DNA of 64,000 bases, taken from contig NZ_CP013341.1 in NCBI RefSeq assembly GCF_001455205.1, positions 186,001-250,000 on the forward strand, written 5' to 3'. The notes under the pieces were generated by a model. That model worked only from the letters and a program-made list of their open reading frames with translations. It made no database searches and was not told the DNA's origin. Source of the stretch: Nitrosomonas ureae. Lineage in GTDB: Bacteria > Pseudomonadota > Gammaproteobacteria > Burkholderiales > Nitrosomonadaceae. Each line of letters begins with the position of its first letter. Position 1 is the first letter of the stretch. The position numbers and the translations under genes are program-made. Of the stretch, positions 32,649 through 40,887 are shown piece after piece.

Positions 32649-32661
32649 TCAGGTCGCGAAT
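32649..32661 (+). repeat. 13-bp direct repeat, copy 1
   Basis: TCAGGTCGCGAAT, found again exactly at 34646-34658 and with one change at 33305-33317. Contains the palindrome TCGCGA. Confidence 0.7.
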
Positions 32662-32872
32662 CCAGAAAAGCGGATTTTGCTTTTTTGCATAAAATTACCG
32701 GAAAAGTACAAAACATAAGCCGATTCCGATAGGAAAAAATACCCATTCGACAGGCTTATTCTCACTCTGGTAGCATTGTCATACATCACTGCAATCCACC
32801 CGTCTACCCGACGCTGCCGACCGGTAAGTTGGCCGGAGAATAAAAAAACAGATGTAATTATTGAATAATTAA

Positions 32873-33286
32873 ATGCTTTCAACGCCAATACTTTGTTTCA
32901 TCATTGCGGTACTGAGTGGAGATATCGTAGTCGCAAATTGCGATCATCACCAAATAGTTATTAGGATAGCTGAGATTGATGCGCCAGAAAAACGTCAGGA
33001 TTTTGGCCTCAGTTCGCGTCAATCCCTGGTTGAATTATGCTTATACAAAAACGCCGAAGTGGTTAAAAAAACTGAAGATAATTTTGGACACACGGTAGCT
33101 TACGTCAAGTGTTCCGGCAAAAATGCCGGAACTGAGCAAATTAAACGGGGCATGGCATGGGTATTTGATAAGTATGTGACAAATACTGAGTTGTATACCC
33201 TCCAGGAACAAGCTAAATCCGAGCATAAGGGGTTGTGGCAAAATCCTGCGCCAATACCGCCATGGGAATGGCCTAAAACAAAATAG
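32873..33286 (+). CDS. Secreted SNase-like thermonuclease
   Basis: This 137-residue protein has a short N-terminal hydrophobic segment (signal-like, L-C-F-I-I-A-V-L-S-G) and an SNase OB fold: I-R-I-A-E-I-D-A-P-E-K, R-Q-S-L, a V-A-Y-V-K-C-S-G strand and G-M-A-W-V-F. SNase homologues cleave DNA or RNA in a Ca2+-dependent way. It is shorter than the 150-residue Staphylococcus enzyme. The gene lies between direct-repeat copies 1 and 2. It is independent of the larger nuclease at 42835. Confidence 0.8.
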   Translation: MLSTPILCFIIAVLSGDIVVANCDHHQIVIRIAEIDAPEKRQDFGLSSRQSLVELCLYKNAEVVKKTEDNFGHTVAYVKCSGKNAGTEQIKRGMAWVFDKYVTNTELYTLQEQAKSEHKGLWQNPAPIPPWEWPKTK

Positions 33287-33304
33287 TGCATCCGGCATCC
33301 CGGA

Positions 33305-33317
33305 TCAGATCGCGAAT
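33305..33317 (+). repeat. 13-bp direct repeat, copy 2
   Basis: TCAGATCGCGAAT, one base different from copies 1 and 3. It ends the nuclease unit and precedes the ATPase unit. Confidence 0.65.
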
Positions 33318-33358
33318 ATATAAGATGACTTGCTACAGGGAACATCCGCTACATTCCT

Positions 33359-34558
33359 TCATTCCTTCATTTTTACATTCCTTTTTTCTTTCAGAATTTC
33401 CATGAAATCATACAGAGCGATGGCCGTAATCTCATGCGGCAGGGGGAATTTGTCCTTCCCGGCATAAATGACAAACTTTTTTTGCGGCCTGATATCTTCG
33501 CAAGCCTCATGAAATCCACGCCCCAGGCTAAACGATGCGCCTTTTTTAATTTCTATAGCCCATCTCTCATTCACGCCGAATTCCAGGACAAGATCAATCT
33601 CAGCCCCGCCTGCCGTTCGATAGTAATAGACCCTTACGCGTGGCGGTAAAACAGAGGCGATATTTTCTATCACAAATCCTTCCCAGCTTTTGCCGACGAC
33701 AGGATGTCCCAATAGATCATTATAAGAACCGATATTCAGCAGTGCATGCGTGATACCGCTATCACGCACATAAACTCTAGGCGATTTGACCAGGCGCTTT
33801 TTAATATTGGCCGTATAGGGTTGTATTTTACGGATCAGCAGCAGATCAACCAAAAGATCAATATAACGCGCTACGGTTACGCTTGATACTTCGATATTGG
33901 ATGCGAGCTTGGCAGCATTGATATTGGTTCCCTGGCTATGCGCCAGCATGGTCCAGAATCTTCCTAACGTTTCTGCAGAAATTCTTGGCCCCAATTGCGG
34001 AATATCCCGTTCAAGGTAAGTCTTGATGAAATCATAGCGCCAGTTCAAGCTGGTTTCGTCATTACCGGTCAACAGGCTGTCTGGAAAACCGCCTTTCAAC
34101 CAGAGATCATTCACGGCTTCGCCATGCTGAGCACTTTCTGCATACTCCAGAACATTCACCGGAAACATCTCAACATGAGAAATACGTCCGGCCAAAGTTT
34201 CACTGGATTGTTGAAGCAGATCAATGGAAGCTGAGCCCAAAAACAAAAACTGCCCTACCCTGTTTCCTTTTCTGCGTTGTTGATCAATGAGTCCGCGGAT
34301 CGGCGCAAAAATATCCGGCAATCGTTGCACTTCATCCAGAATAATCAGCTTATCGCTGTTTGCTTTGTGAAAGGCTTCAATGTCCTGAGCTTTCTGCAGA
34401 TCAAGCCGGTTTTCAAGATCAAGATAAACCGAGGGAATAGTATCCGCAATATTGAGAGCAAGCGTTGTTTTACCTACCTGACGTGGCCCCATAAGCGCCA
34501 CAGACGAATGAGCAATCAAATCCAAGCGAATTTTGCCTTCAAGATAACGTTTTATCAT
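33359..34558 (-). CDS. AAA+ ATPase with DUF4143 domain
   Basis: This 399-residue protein has a P-loop (G-P-R-Q-V-G-K-T-T, 24-32) and a Walker B L-I-I-L-D-E-V-Q-R near residue 74. The C-terminal DUF4143 region (from about 195) includes T-Y-L-E-R-D-I-P and the late E-I-D-L-V-L-E-F and W-A-I-E-I-K-K. The last part resembles a PD-(D/E)xK nuclease-like fold common in this family. These ATPases are widespread, of unknown function and often in accessory DNA; some are proposed defence or toxin-linked. It is on the opposite strand to its neighbours and lies between direct-repeat copies 2 and 3. Confidence 0.88.
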   Translation of the reverse strand: MIKRYLEGKIRLDLIAHSSVALMGPRQVGKTTLALNIADTIPSVYLDLENRLDLQKAQDIEAFHKANSDKLIILDEVQRLPDIFAPIRGLIDQQRRKGNRVGQFLFLGSASIDLLQQSSETLAGRISHVEMFPVNVLEYAESAQHGEAVNDLWLKGGFPDSLLTGNDETSLNWRYDFIKTYLERDIPQLGPRISAETLGRFWTMLAHSQGTNINAAKLASNIEVSSVTVARYIDLLVDLLLIRKIQPYTANIKKRLVKSPRVYVRDSGITHALLNIGSYNDLLGHPVVGKSWEGFVIENIASVLPPRVRVYYYRTAGGAEIDLVLEFGVNERWAIEIKKGASFSLGRGFHEACEDIRPQKKFVIYAGKDKFPLPHEITAIALYDFMEILKEKRNVKMKE

Positions 34559-34645
34559 CTATGCATATATAACATTTAATGTTAGTTTTGCACAGATATC
34601 ATTCCAAAATCTGTGAATAACCAATAAGTGCCAGCTCAAAAAGGA

Positions 34646-34658
34646 TCAGGTCGCGAAT
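34646..34658 (+). repeat. 13-bp direct repeat, copy 3
   Basis: TCAGGTCGCGAAT, identical to copy 1; preceded by GGA as is copy 2. It lies about 90 bp upstream of the ATPase start and may mark the right end of the accessory unit. Confidence 0.7.
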
Positions 34659-34843
34659 TACTCATTCTAATATTATCGTTCAGATGCGGTTAACTTGACG
34701 GCACTTGACTGGATTGTCCCGAATGAGTGTTGTCCCGAATGAGTTGACCACGTCATTATTTTTGAATAAAATCATACTTGTAACGGTATCAACAACTATT
34801 GCCATCATCTCTTTATAACAATAAAACAATTCAGGAAAAATAA

Positions 34844-35527
34844 ATGAACTCAAAGCTATGTGTAACAATTTGGGCCACAATCGCGTTTTTCGTTCCCTGC
34901 TACGTAACCGCAAACACAGTCATAGATTTCGAAAATCCGTTGCCCGGTGATCTTGTAGCAACATCGTATTTGCAAAGCACGATCATACCCGCCTCCGCTC
35001 GGGTGACAGATCAGTACCTTAATGATGGTCTAATGATAGATGGAGCGGCATTGGTTGCATTACCCTCCGCAGCTGCTCCTTCGGGCATTAATGCACTCGC
35101 CGGGATTGACGACAATGGAAGGATAGACTACGACACGCCAGTGACCTTCTCCTTTTTCGCTCCCGGCAACGACAAGGTGATGGGAACAACGGATTTCTTT
35201 GGCTACTCCGCTGATTTGTTCGGAAGTAGCGCCAACATCATCACGATTTCGGCCTATGATTTTGATGGTTCGCTTGTTGGACAAGCCAGCTATACGGAGA
35301 CTGGCGACTTTACAGCACCACTCACTATTAGTGGCGTGGGTCAATTCCACAGAGTAACGGTTGATCAAACACTCTTCAACACATCCAGCGGCGGCATCGC
35401 ACTGGACCTTGTTCAGTTTGGGGATATCTCTATTGCTGCGGTTCCAGAACTCCAAACCTACACGATGCTGTTAGCTGGATTAGGCTTGCTTGGTTTTATG
35501 TTGCACCGAAAAAAACAGAATATTTAA
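34844..35527 (+). CDS. PEP-CTERM sorting-signal protein
   Basis: This 227-residue secreted protein has an N-terminal signal peptide (about 23 residues). The C-terminal tail P-E-L-Q-T-Y-T-M-L-L-A-G-L-G-L-L-G-F is followed by basic residues H-R-K-K, a PEP-CTERM signal recognised by exosortase. The motif varies from V-P-E-P at the third position. The body is Asp-, Gly- and Ser-rich, like PEP-CTERM proteins linked to exopolysaccharide. No exosortase gene is in the window. Confidence 0.85.
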   Translation: MNSKLCVTIWATIAFFVPCYVTANTVIDFENPLPGDLVATSYLQSTIIPASARVTDQYLNDGLMIDGAALVALPSAAAPSGINALAGIDDNGRIDYDTPVTFSFFAPGNDKVMGTTDFFGYSADLFGSSANIITISAYDFDGSLVGQASYTETGDFTAPLTISGVGQFHRVTVDQTLFNTSSGGIALDLVQFGDISIAAVPELQTYTMLLAGLGLLGFMLHRKKQNI

Positions 35528-35715
35528 CCTGACTCTTGGGTTACATGGAGCTGTGACGAAATTTGAATTCTAACGATACCCTTGACTGTGAAGCTGTCAA
35601 ACCTGAAGGAGGCAAAATACTCAAGTAATTTTGTGGCTTTTCCATGACGATGCCTTTGGGTTCGCTCCATGATGCATTGCCTGCCTTGAAACCTCAGCAG
35701 CCAAGAAAAATCTCA

Positions 35716-36324
35716 TTAATCCGCTTCTTTCTGCATTACATCATGAAATAACTGCGAACTGATCAAGCGATCTAACCATGCAATCAGATGAGAGTATGAA
35801 GAGGCATAAAACCAATCCGGGTTGACATTACAAAACTGCCGGATGAAAGGAAAGATCGCCATATCCCCCAATGTATAGCGGCCGCTCATCAAGTAACCAT
35901 CCTTACTCAACCGTGCGTTCAGATCGGCTAAAAAGGGTTCGGCTCGTTCACGGTAATGCGCTTCGGAATGCTCCGGAAAGCGCACGGCATACTTATACAG
36001 ATCCAGCGCCGGTTTAAACGATTCGTCATTTTGCTTAATCAAGGACATGACTGCATTGGACTTCTCCAGATCACTCTCCAGCCAATGCTCAGGATCATTG
36101 ATGGAAAGTGCCCACTGCATGATGTCCAGGCTTTGCTCGAGCACGCTACCATCGGCTAACTTCAACACCGGTACGGTGCCTTTGGGTGAACATTTCAGCA
36201 TTGCTATCGGTTTGGCACGCAAACTGACTTCCTGCATTTGCACTGCCACCCCGCTAACTTTGATCGCCAGCCGGGCGCGAATCGCAAAAGGGCAACGGCG
36301 GAATGTATACAGGAGCGGCTTCAT
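35716..36324 (-). CDS. Glutathione S-transferase family protein
   Basis: This 202-residue protein has an N-terminal thioredoxin-fold domain with the R-R-C-P-F-A motif (Cys11) and G-T-V-P-V-L cis-proline loop, the E-Q-S glutathione-binding turn, and an all-helical C-terminal domain. The Cys-Pro-Phe-Ala start is close to glutaredoxin-like or GST forms that reduce mixed disulfides. Substrate unknown. It lies just downstream of djlA on the same strand, with a 31-bp gap. Confidence 0.85.
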   Translation of the reverse strand: MKPLLYTFRRCPFAIRARLAIKVSGVAVQMQEVSLRAKPIAMLKCSPKGTVPVLKLADGSVLEQSLDIMQWALSINDPEHWLESDLEKSNAVMSLIKQNDESFKPALDLYKYAVRFPEHSEAHYRERAEPFLADLNARLSKDGYLMSGRYTLGDMAIFPFIRQFCNVNPDWFYASSYSHLIAWLDRLISSQLFHDVMQKEAD

Positions 36325-36355
36325 AATTCAACGAATGATTGAGTCGATCAGGCTT

Positions 36356-37135
36356 TCAGCGATTTTGCTCTCGGTTCTTCTTGATTAAATCATAGGCAGT
36401 CTGCACTTCCTTGGCTTGCTCGGTTGCCATCGCAACCATTTCCTCCGGTACGCCCTGGCCCATCAATTTATCCGGATGATATTGGCTCATCAGCTTACGA
36501 TAAGCGCGTTTGACCTCCTGGTCCGTACTATCCTTACTGATACCCAGTGCCCGGTAGGCATCCTCCAATGCACTGGGCGAGCTTGTTTGCCCACCGGCAA
36601 AGTGCATTTGATTCTTCACCATATCAAGCAAATGATCGAATGCCGCGTGATGATACCCGAGACGCCCGGCGATCTCTCTCAGAAGGTTTTCTTCGGCAGA
36701 GTTCAGTTGCCCATCCGATAATCCCATGATGATCAAATACACCAGCAACATCTGTTTCAAGTTACCGGATGCACCGCATACAGAAAGGAATTCGTTAATT
36801 TGCGGATAAATATCATAGTTAACCGAGGAGCCTTGCTTGAATAAGGCGATGGCCTTTAACCGGTGTTCGCGCGTCATACCCAGTTTTTGCATGAACTGCT
36901 CCACATGCGACACCTCAGTCTCAGAGACACGCCCATCCGCTTTCGCCAGCTTGCCCATCAATATGAAAGTGGTTTCCAGGAAGACTGATTGACGGCGCGC
37001 GGCATTAAATGGATTCATTCCAACAGAACCATAAGCGTTGAATCGGTCTATAAAGCTTCCAACAAAATAGCCCAGGAAAATACCCAAAAAGCCAAAGATG
37101 AAAAACCCGACGAAGGCACCCAGTATTCTAAACAA
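36356..37135 (-). CDS. djlA: DnaJ-like membrane co-chaperone DjlA
   Basis: This 259-residue protein has an N-terminal glycine-rich membrane helix (F-F-I-F-G-F-L-G-I-F-L-G-Y), a TerB-like helical middle domain (residues 50-180) and a C-terminal J domain (about 190-255) with H-P-D near residue 220. It stimulates DnaK from the inner membrane. The order matches DjlA and the helix-loop contains the expected G-x-x-x-G pattern. It faces the Mla operon end from the same strand. Confidence 0.92.
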   Translation of the reverse strand: MFRILGAFVGFFIFGFLGIFLGYFVGSFIDRFNAYGSVGMNPFNAARRQSVFLETTFILMGKLAKADGRVSETEVSHVEQFMQKLGMTREHRLKAIALFKQGSSVNYDIYPQINEFLSVCGASGNLKQMLLVYLIIMGLSDGQLNSAEENLLREIAGRLGYHHAAFDHLLDMVKNQMHFAGGQTSSPSALEDAYRALGISKDSTDQEVKRAYRKLMSQYHPDKLMGQGVPEEMVAMATEQAKEVQTAYDLIKKNREQNR

Positions 37136-37215
37136 TGAAATTCCAGATCAGTAAGTAAGAAGTGATATAAATTATCTTTCGATTAAGCTATCAGCCGATA
37201 TTGTCAGCGATTGAA

Positions 37216-37461
37216 TCATTGGGATGTTGCTGCCCATTGTGCAGGCGTCAACGTTTTCATCGATAGCGCATGAATCTCCTGCTTCATTTTATCGCCCAAA
37301 GATTTGTAAACCAATTGGTGCTGCTGCACGACATTCTTTCCGTTAAATTCGGGACTGACGATCAGTGCATGAAAATGAACCCCGTCATCTCCCTCTACCT
37401 GCACATGCTCACAGGGCAGCGATGATTCAATATAGGTTTTAATATTCTCTGCAGTAAGCAT
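37216..37461 (-). CDS. ibaG: BolA-family protein IbaG
   Basis: From the ATG at 37461 (ribosome-binding GAGGAG just before it) the protein has 81 residues with a BolA fold: M-L-T-A-E-N-I-K-T-Y-I, the G-D-D-G-V-H-F-H core with the conserved His, and K-M-K-Q-E-I-H-A-L. IbaG binds glutaredoxins and iron-sulfur clusters. It is the last gene of the Mla cluster, as in E. coli where ibaG follows mlaB. An upstream TTG could add five residues. Confidence 0.93.
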   Translation of the reverse strand: MLTAENIKTYIESSLPCEHVQVEGDDGVHFHALIVSPEFNGKNVVQQHQLVYKSLGDKMKQEIHALSMKTLTPAQWAATSQ

Positions 37462-37509
37462 TGTAATTCTCCTCAAAGCATTATGCGTATTTTAAATAAA
37501 GCAAAATTA

Positions 37510-38265
37510 TTACTGCCTCAGTTTATATCCACTTCTGAGCAACTTGATGGTCAGCAGGGATATCACGATCAAGCTTACCGAAACTATCACTAAGCTGATA
37601 TAAGGCGAAATATCCGATACTCCAAAAAATCCGTAGCGAAATCCATCAATCATGTAAAAAAATGGATTAAGATGAGACAAATACTGCCAACCGGCTGGCA
37701 ATGAATGTAGGGTATAAAAAACGCCCGATAAAAACGTGAGCGGTAGAATTATAAAATTCTGGAAAGCCGCTAATTGATCAAACTTATCAGCCAGAATTCC
37801 TGCAATTAACCCCAATGCGCCAAGTATTGCGCTTCCCAGAATGACAAACAATATCGCCCACAGGGGTAATAGTAACGGAATATCAAAAAATATCAATGTC
37901 ACCAGATAAACACCCAAACCAACCAAAAGCCCGCGCACAATGGATGCCAGAATATAAGCAAAAAATATGGCGCGATACGTCAAGGGTGAAAGCAAAACAA
38001 ACACGATGTTGCCACTGATTTTGGATTGAATGATGCTGGAAGATGAGTTGGCAAAGGCATTCTGAATCACTGCCATCATGATCAACCCGGGAATTAGAAA
38101 AACAGCATACGCCACTTCCGGGTAAACTTCCGTCCGCGTTTCCAACACATGAAAGAAAACCAGTAGATACAACAGCGTAGAAACCATCGGTGCTATGATG
38201 GTTTGAAAACCCACTTTCCAGAAACGCAGCAATTCTTTATGCAGTAAGGTAAAAAAACCGGTCAT
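37510..38265 (-). CDS. yadH: ABC-2-type transport permease, YadH-like
   Basis: This 251-residue integral membrane protein has about six hydrophobic segments and the ABC-2 features L-L-H-K-E-L-L-R-F-W-K-V near the N-terminus and L-P-L-T-F-L-S-G-V-F-Y. It pairs with the ATPase gene that overlaps it by 4 bp. In betaproteobacteria this pair lies inside the Mla cluster; its substrate is unknown. Confidence 0.9.
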   Translation of the reverse strand: MTGFFTLLHKELLRFWKVGFQTIIAPMVSTLLYLLVFFHVLETRTEVYPEVAYAVFLIPGLIMMAVIQNAFANSSSSIIQSKISGNIVFVLLSPLTYRAIFFAYILASIVRGLLVGLGVYLVTLIFFDIPLLLPLWAILFVILGSAILGALGLIAGILADKFDQLAAFQNFIILPLTFLSGVFYTLHSLPAGWQYLSHLNPFFYMIDGFRYGFFGVSDISPYISLVIVSVSLIVISLLTIKLLRSGYKLRQ

Positions 38266-39179
38266 TGCAGTTTATTCCCGCTATTTCTGATGAGACTGAC
38301 AAAAGCATCCTCCAGATCAGGCTGCTGCAAATACATTTCCTGTATTTGCGTATTTTCAGTTCTCAAAGTCGATAAAATAAATTCTATCTGCGCATAATTA
38401 TCTATTCTCAATTCATACAAACCGTTACTGCAGCTTCTTTGTAACGACTGGAGTTCCAATGGCAAACGGTCGGGCAGCAACCTTATTTTTAATGAGTTAC
38501 CTGAAGGCAATTTTCCAATCAGGCTTTGCGTGCTATCCAGCGCGATGATCTTTCCTTCTTTCAGCATCGCCACGCGGCTGCACAGTGTTTCCGCCTCTTC
38601 CAGATAATGCGTAGTCAAAACAATCGTATGTCCATCCTGGTTAAGTTGCTTGATGAACTCCCATAATGTCTGGCGCAACTCAACATCCACACCCGCTGTC
38701 GGTTCATCCAGAATAATCACAGGAGGCTTGTGCACCAATGCTTGCGCAACCAGAACACGCCGTTTCATGCCGCCGGATAAAGCGCGCATATTCGCATTGG
38801 CTTTGTCGACAAGATCGAGACGTTCAATAATTTCATCCACCCAGCGATTATTGTGCTTTATTCCGTAGTAACCAGATTGGATGAGTAAAACCTCGCGCAC
38901 ACTGAAAAAAGGATCAAATACCAATTCCTGTGGAACAACCCCCAAATTTCGCCTCGCCTGCTGATATTGCGTAGTAACGTTGTATCCCATCACATTGACC
39001 GAACCACTATTGGCCAGCGACAAGCCGGCAATGATATTGATTAACGTTGTTTTGCCGGCCCCATTGGGACCCAGCAACGCAAAAAATTCCCCTGGGCGGA
39101 TCTCCAGATCGACATCGACCAATGCGCGAATCCCTCCAAAGTTTTTACACACGCGTGTGATTTCAATCGCAGGTAGCAT
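38262..39179 (-). CDS. yadG: ABC transporter ATPase, YadG-like
   Basis: This 305-residue ATPase has Walker A G-P-N-G-A-G-K-T-T near 38-46, signature A-L-S-G-G-M-K-R-R and Walker B V-I-I-L-D-E-P-T-A-G-V-D. Its last 70 residues form a C-terminal regulatory extension. It belongs to a two-gene ABC-2 exporter with the following gene. The close fit to the Mla operon suggests envelope lipid or polysaccharide export, which is inference. Confidence 0.92.
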   Translation of the reverse strand: MLPAIEITRVCKNFGGIRALVDVDLEIRPGEFFALLGPNGAGKTTLINIIAGLSLANSGSVNVMGYNVTTQYQQARRNLGVVPQELVFDPFFSVREVLLIQSGYYGIKHNNRWVDEIIERLDLVDKANANMRALSGGMKRRVLVAQALVHKPPVIILDEPTAGVDVELRQTLWEFIKQLNQDGHTIVLTTHYLEEAETLCSRVAMLKEGKIIALDSTQSLIGKLPSGNSLKIRLLPDRLPLELQSLQRSCSNGLYELRIDNYAQIEFILSTLRTENTQIQEMYLQQPDLEDAFVSLIRNSGNKLQ

Positions 39180-39225
39180 TTAAAAGGAATTTAACTGTAA
39201 GAGCTTCAGCGAAAGCAAAATCGCA

Positions 39226-39576
39226 TCAAATCAAGGAGGGATTTTGGTTTATAACGGGTGACACCGGAAGTGAAATTAACTCCGCCATCCCATATAACTG
39301 AATCAGGCTGACGAGACTTAATGGCATATTTACAAACTGCAGCGTATACGCATGCTTGCGTGTTGCACGCAACCATTCGAGCAACATGCTGATTATGGTT
39401 GAATCAACTTCGGACACTTTTTCCAGATCAATCGTTAGGGGCTGATCCTCAAACAGCGCAATTCCATTTTGCGTCAGCAACACAACATTATCTATGGTAA
39501 CCGGGCCTTGCACGATAATTCTGTCGTTATCGCGAAAAATCATGGTGACACAAGAACCCGATTGATTCACCGCCAC
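39226..39576 (-). CDS. mlaB: MlaB, STAS-domain subunit of the Mla transporter
   Basis: This 116-residue protein has a STAS fold (V-Q-G-P-V-T-I-D-N-V, L-T-I-D-L-E-K-V-S-E-V-D-S-T with the conserved Ser/Thr). It binds MlaF and stimulates the MlaFE complex. The start is GTG at 39576, three bases after the mlaC stop, with a GAGG nearby. Family length is about 95-110 residues. Confidence 0.88.
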   Translation of the reverse strand: MAVNQSGSCVTMIFRDNDRIIVQGPVTIDNVVLLTQNGIALFEDQPLTIDLEKVSEVDSTIISMLLEWLRATRKHAYTLQFVNMPLSLVSLIQLYGMAELISLPVSPVINQNPSLI

Positions 39577-39578
39577 AG

Positions 39579-40199
39579 CTACCTCTTGCCTTCAAGCGAT
39601 TTGTTCTTATCCGACAAGGCTTTCAAAAGCCCATCCACACCGCCTTTACGAACCTGGCTGTTGAATGTTCCGCGATAATTCGTCACCAGGCTCACGCCGG
39701 CCACCGTAACATCATAAACTTTCCAGCCATCTGATTTTTTTTCCATACTGTAATCGATCGGAACCGGCTCTTTACCTTTTCCTTGAATCACCACGGTACG
39801 TACCTTGGTTTCAGTGCGATCACCCAGCTCAGGTAATGGATTTACTTTAATCGTTTCATCGTGATAACTGGTTAATGCATTGGAATATGTGCGTACCAGC
39901 AAGGTACGGAATTCATCCACGATCCTGTTTTGCTGCTCCGGTTGGGCTTTGGACCAATGCTGCCCCATGGCAAGCTGCGTCATGCGTGTAAAATTGAAAT
40001 GCGGCAGAATTTTAGTTTCGATCAAATCGAACATTTTCTCTCTGTCACCATTTCTTAGCGCTTCATCTTGCTGGATAATCTCGATCACTTCCTTGACTGT
40101 TTTATCGACCAATCTATCCGGGGCCAGATCCATTGACCATGCAGGCAATGCCAACAAGTTAAAAAGCATGAATATTATTAACCCTAGAAACCTTTTCAT
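39579..40199 (-). CDS. mlaC: MlaC, periplasmic phospholipid-binding shuttle
   Basis: From ATG 40199 (ribosome-binding AGGTGA) the precursor has 206 residues with a signal peptide (M-K-R-F-L-G-L-I-I-F-M-L-F-N-L-L-A-L-P-A). The mature fold matches MlaC/Ttg2D (F-D-L-I-E-T-K-I-L-P-H-F-N-F, G-Q-H-W and A-L-T-S-Y-H-D-E). It carries phospholipid between the outer-membrane MlaA complex and MlaFEBD. A longer frame to 40235 would include an unlikely extension. The 220-bp gap to mlaD is filled by a repeat element. Confidence 0.92.
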   Translation of the reverse strand: MKRFLGLIIFMLFNLLALPAWSMDLAPDRLVDKTVKEVIEIIQQDEALRNGDREKMFDLIETKILPHFNFTRMTQLAMGQHWSKAQPEQQNRIVDEFRTLLVRTYSNALTSYHDETIKVNPLPELGDRTETKVRTVVIQGKGKEPVPIDYSMEKKSDGWKVYDVTVAGVSLVTNYRGTFNSQVRKGGVDGLLKALSDKNKSLEGKR

Positions 40200-40273
40200 T
40201 ATCACCTCACCAAGTTTTAAATCGTATAGTTGCAATACTAACCAACCAGAATAAAATTAACAATCCAATGAAT

Positions 40274-40422
40274 TAGGGAAACGCTGAATAATTGGGCGAG
40301 CAATACGAGATGCAAGGCAAACGGAGCGCAGGAAATTAAACATATCATAGCGATAGGCGAATTTTCGAGCCCCGCCTAACGCAGCAAATCGCTTGCGCAG
40401 ACAATTATTGAGGGTTTCCTTA
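40274..40422. repeat. MITE-like element between mlaD and mlaC, with 21-bp imperfect terminal inverted repeats
   Basis: Left end TAGGGAAACGCTGAATAATTG (40274-40294) pairs with the right end (40402-40422) at 18 of 21 positions. The interior of 107 bases has no gene. The right arm provides the TAA stop codon of mlaD (40422-40420), so insertion here set the present mlaD C-terminus. Its left half is related to the repeat at 27438-27507. Confidence 0.68.
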
Positions 40423-40887
40423 GAAAGAATCATCTTCCGCCGCTTTATTAAATAAAAAACGTCCGATTAATTCCTCAAGCACCATGGCCGAATTGGTTTT
40501 CATGATTTTATCGCCTGCTTTGAGCATCGCCTCATCGCCACCTGCAGCCAACCCAATGTACTGTTCTCCCAATAACCCCGATGTCAAGATGCTGGCGAAC
40601 GTATCTTTAGGAAATTGAAACCGGGCATCCATGCTCATTGTCACGACTGCGTCGTAAGTTTCCGTACTAAATTGAATGTTCGTTACACGTCCAACTACGA
40701 CACCCGCGCTTTTAACCGGCGCACGAATCTTCAAGCCACCGATGTTTTCAAAATTCCCGGTAATTACATAGCTTTGCGAAGGATTATAAACATTCAGATT
40801 ACCGACCTTGAGACTCAGGATCATGAGTGCAATAATCCCCATAACCACAAACAATCCCACCCATAAATCCATCGTTGTCCGCTGCAT
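40420..40887 (-). CDS. mlaD: MlaD, MCE-domain substrate-binding subunit
   Basis: This 155-residue protein has an N-terminal membrane helix (residues 8-25) and one MCE domain (V-I-T-G-N-F-E-N-I-G-G-L-K-I-R-A-P-V near 41-58, V-V-G-R-V-T-N-I near 65). MlaD hexamers bind lipid at the periplasmic face of the MlaFE transporter. The C-terminus is short (…E-D-D-S-F) and its stop codon is inside a repeat element, so a former tail may have been lost or replaced. The start overlaps the last base of mlaE's region. Confidence 0.93.
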   Translation of the reverse strand: MQRTTMDLWVGLFVVMGIIALMILSLKVGNLNVYNPSQSYVITGNFENIGGLKIRAPVKSAGVVVGRVTNIQFSTETYDAVVTMSMDARFQFPKDTFASILTSGLLGEQYIGLAAGGDEAMLKAGDKIMKTNSAMVLEELIGRFLFNKAAEDDSF

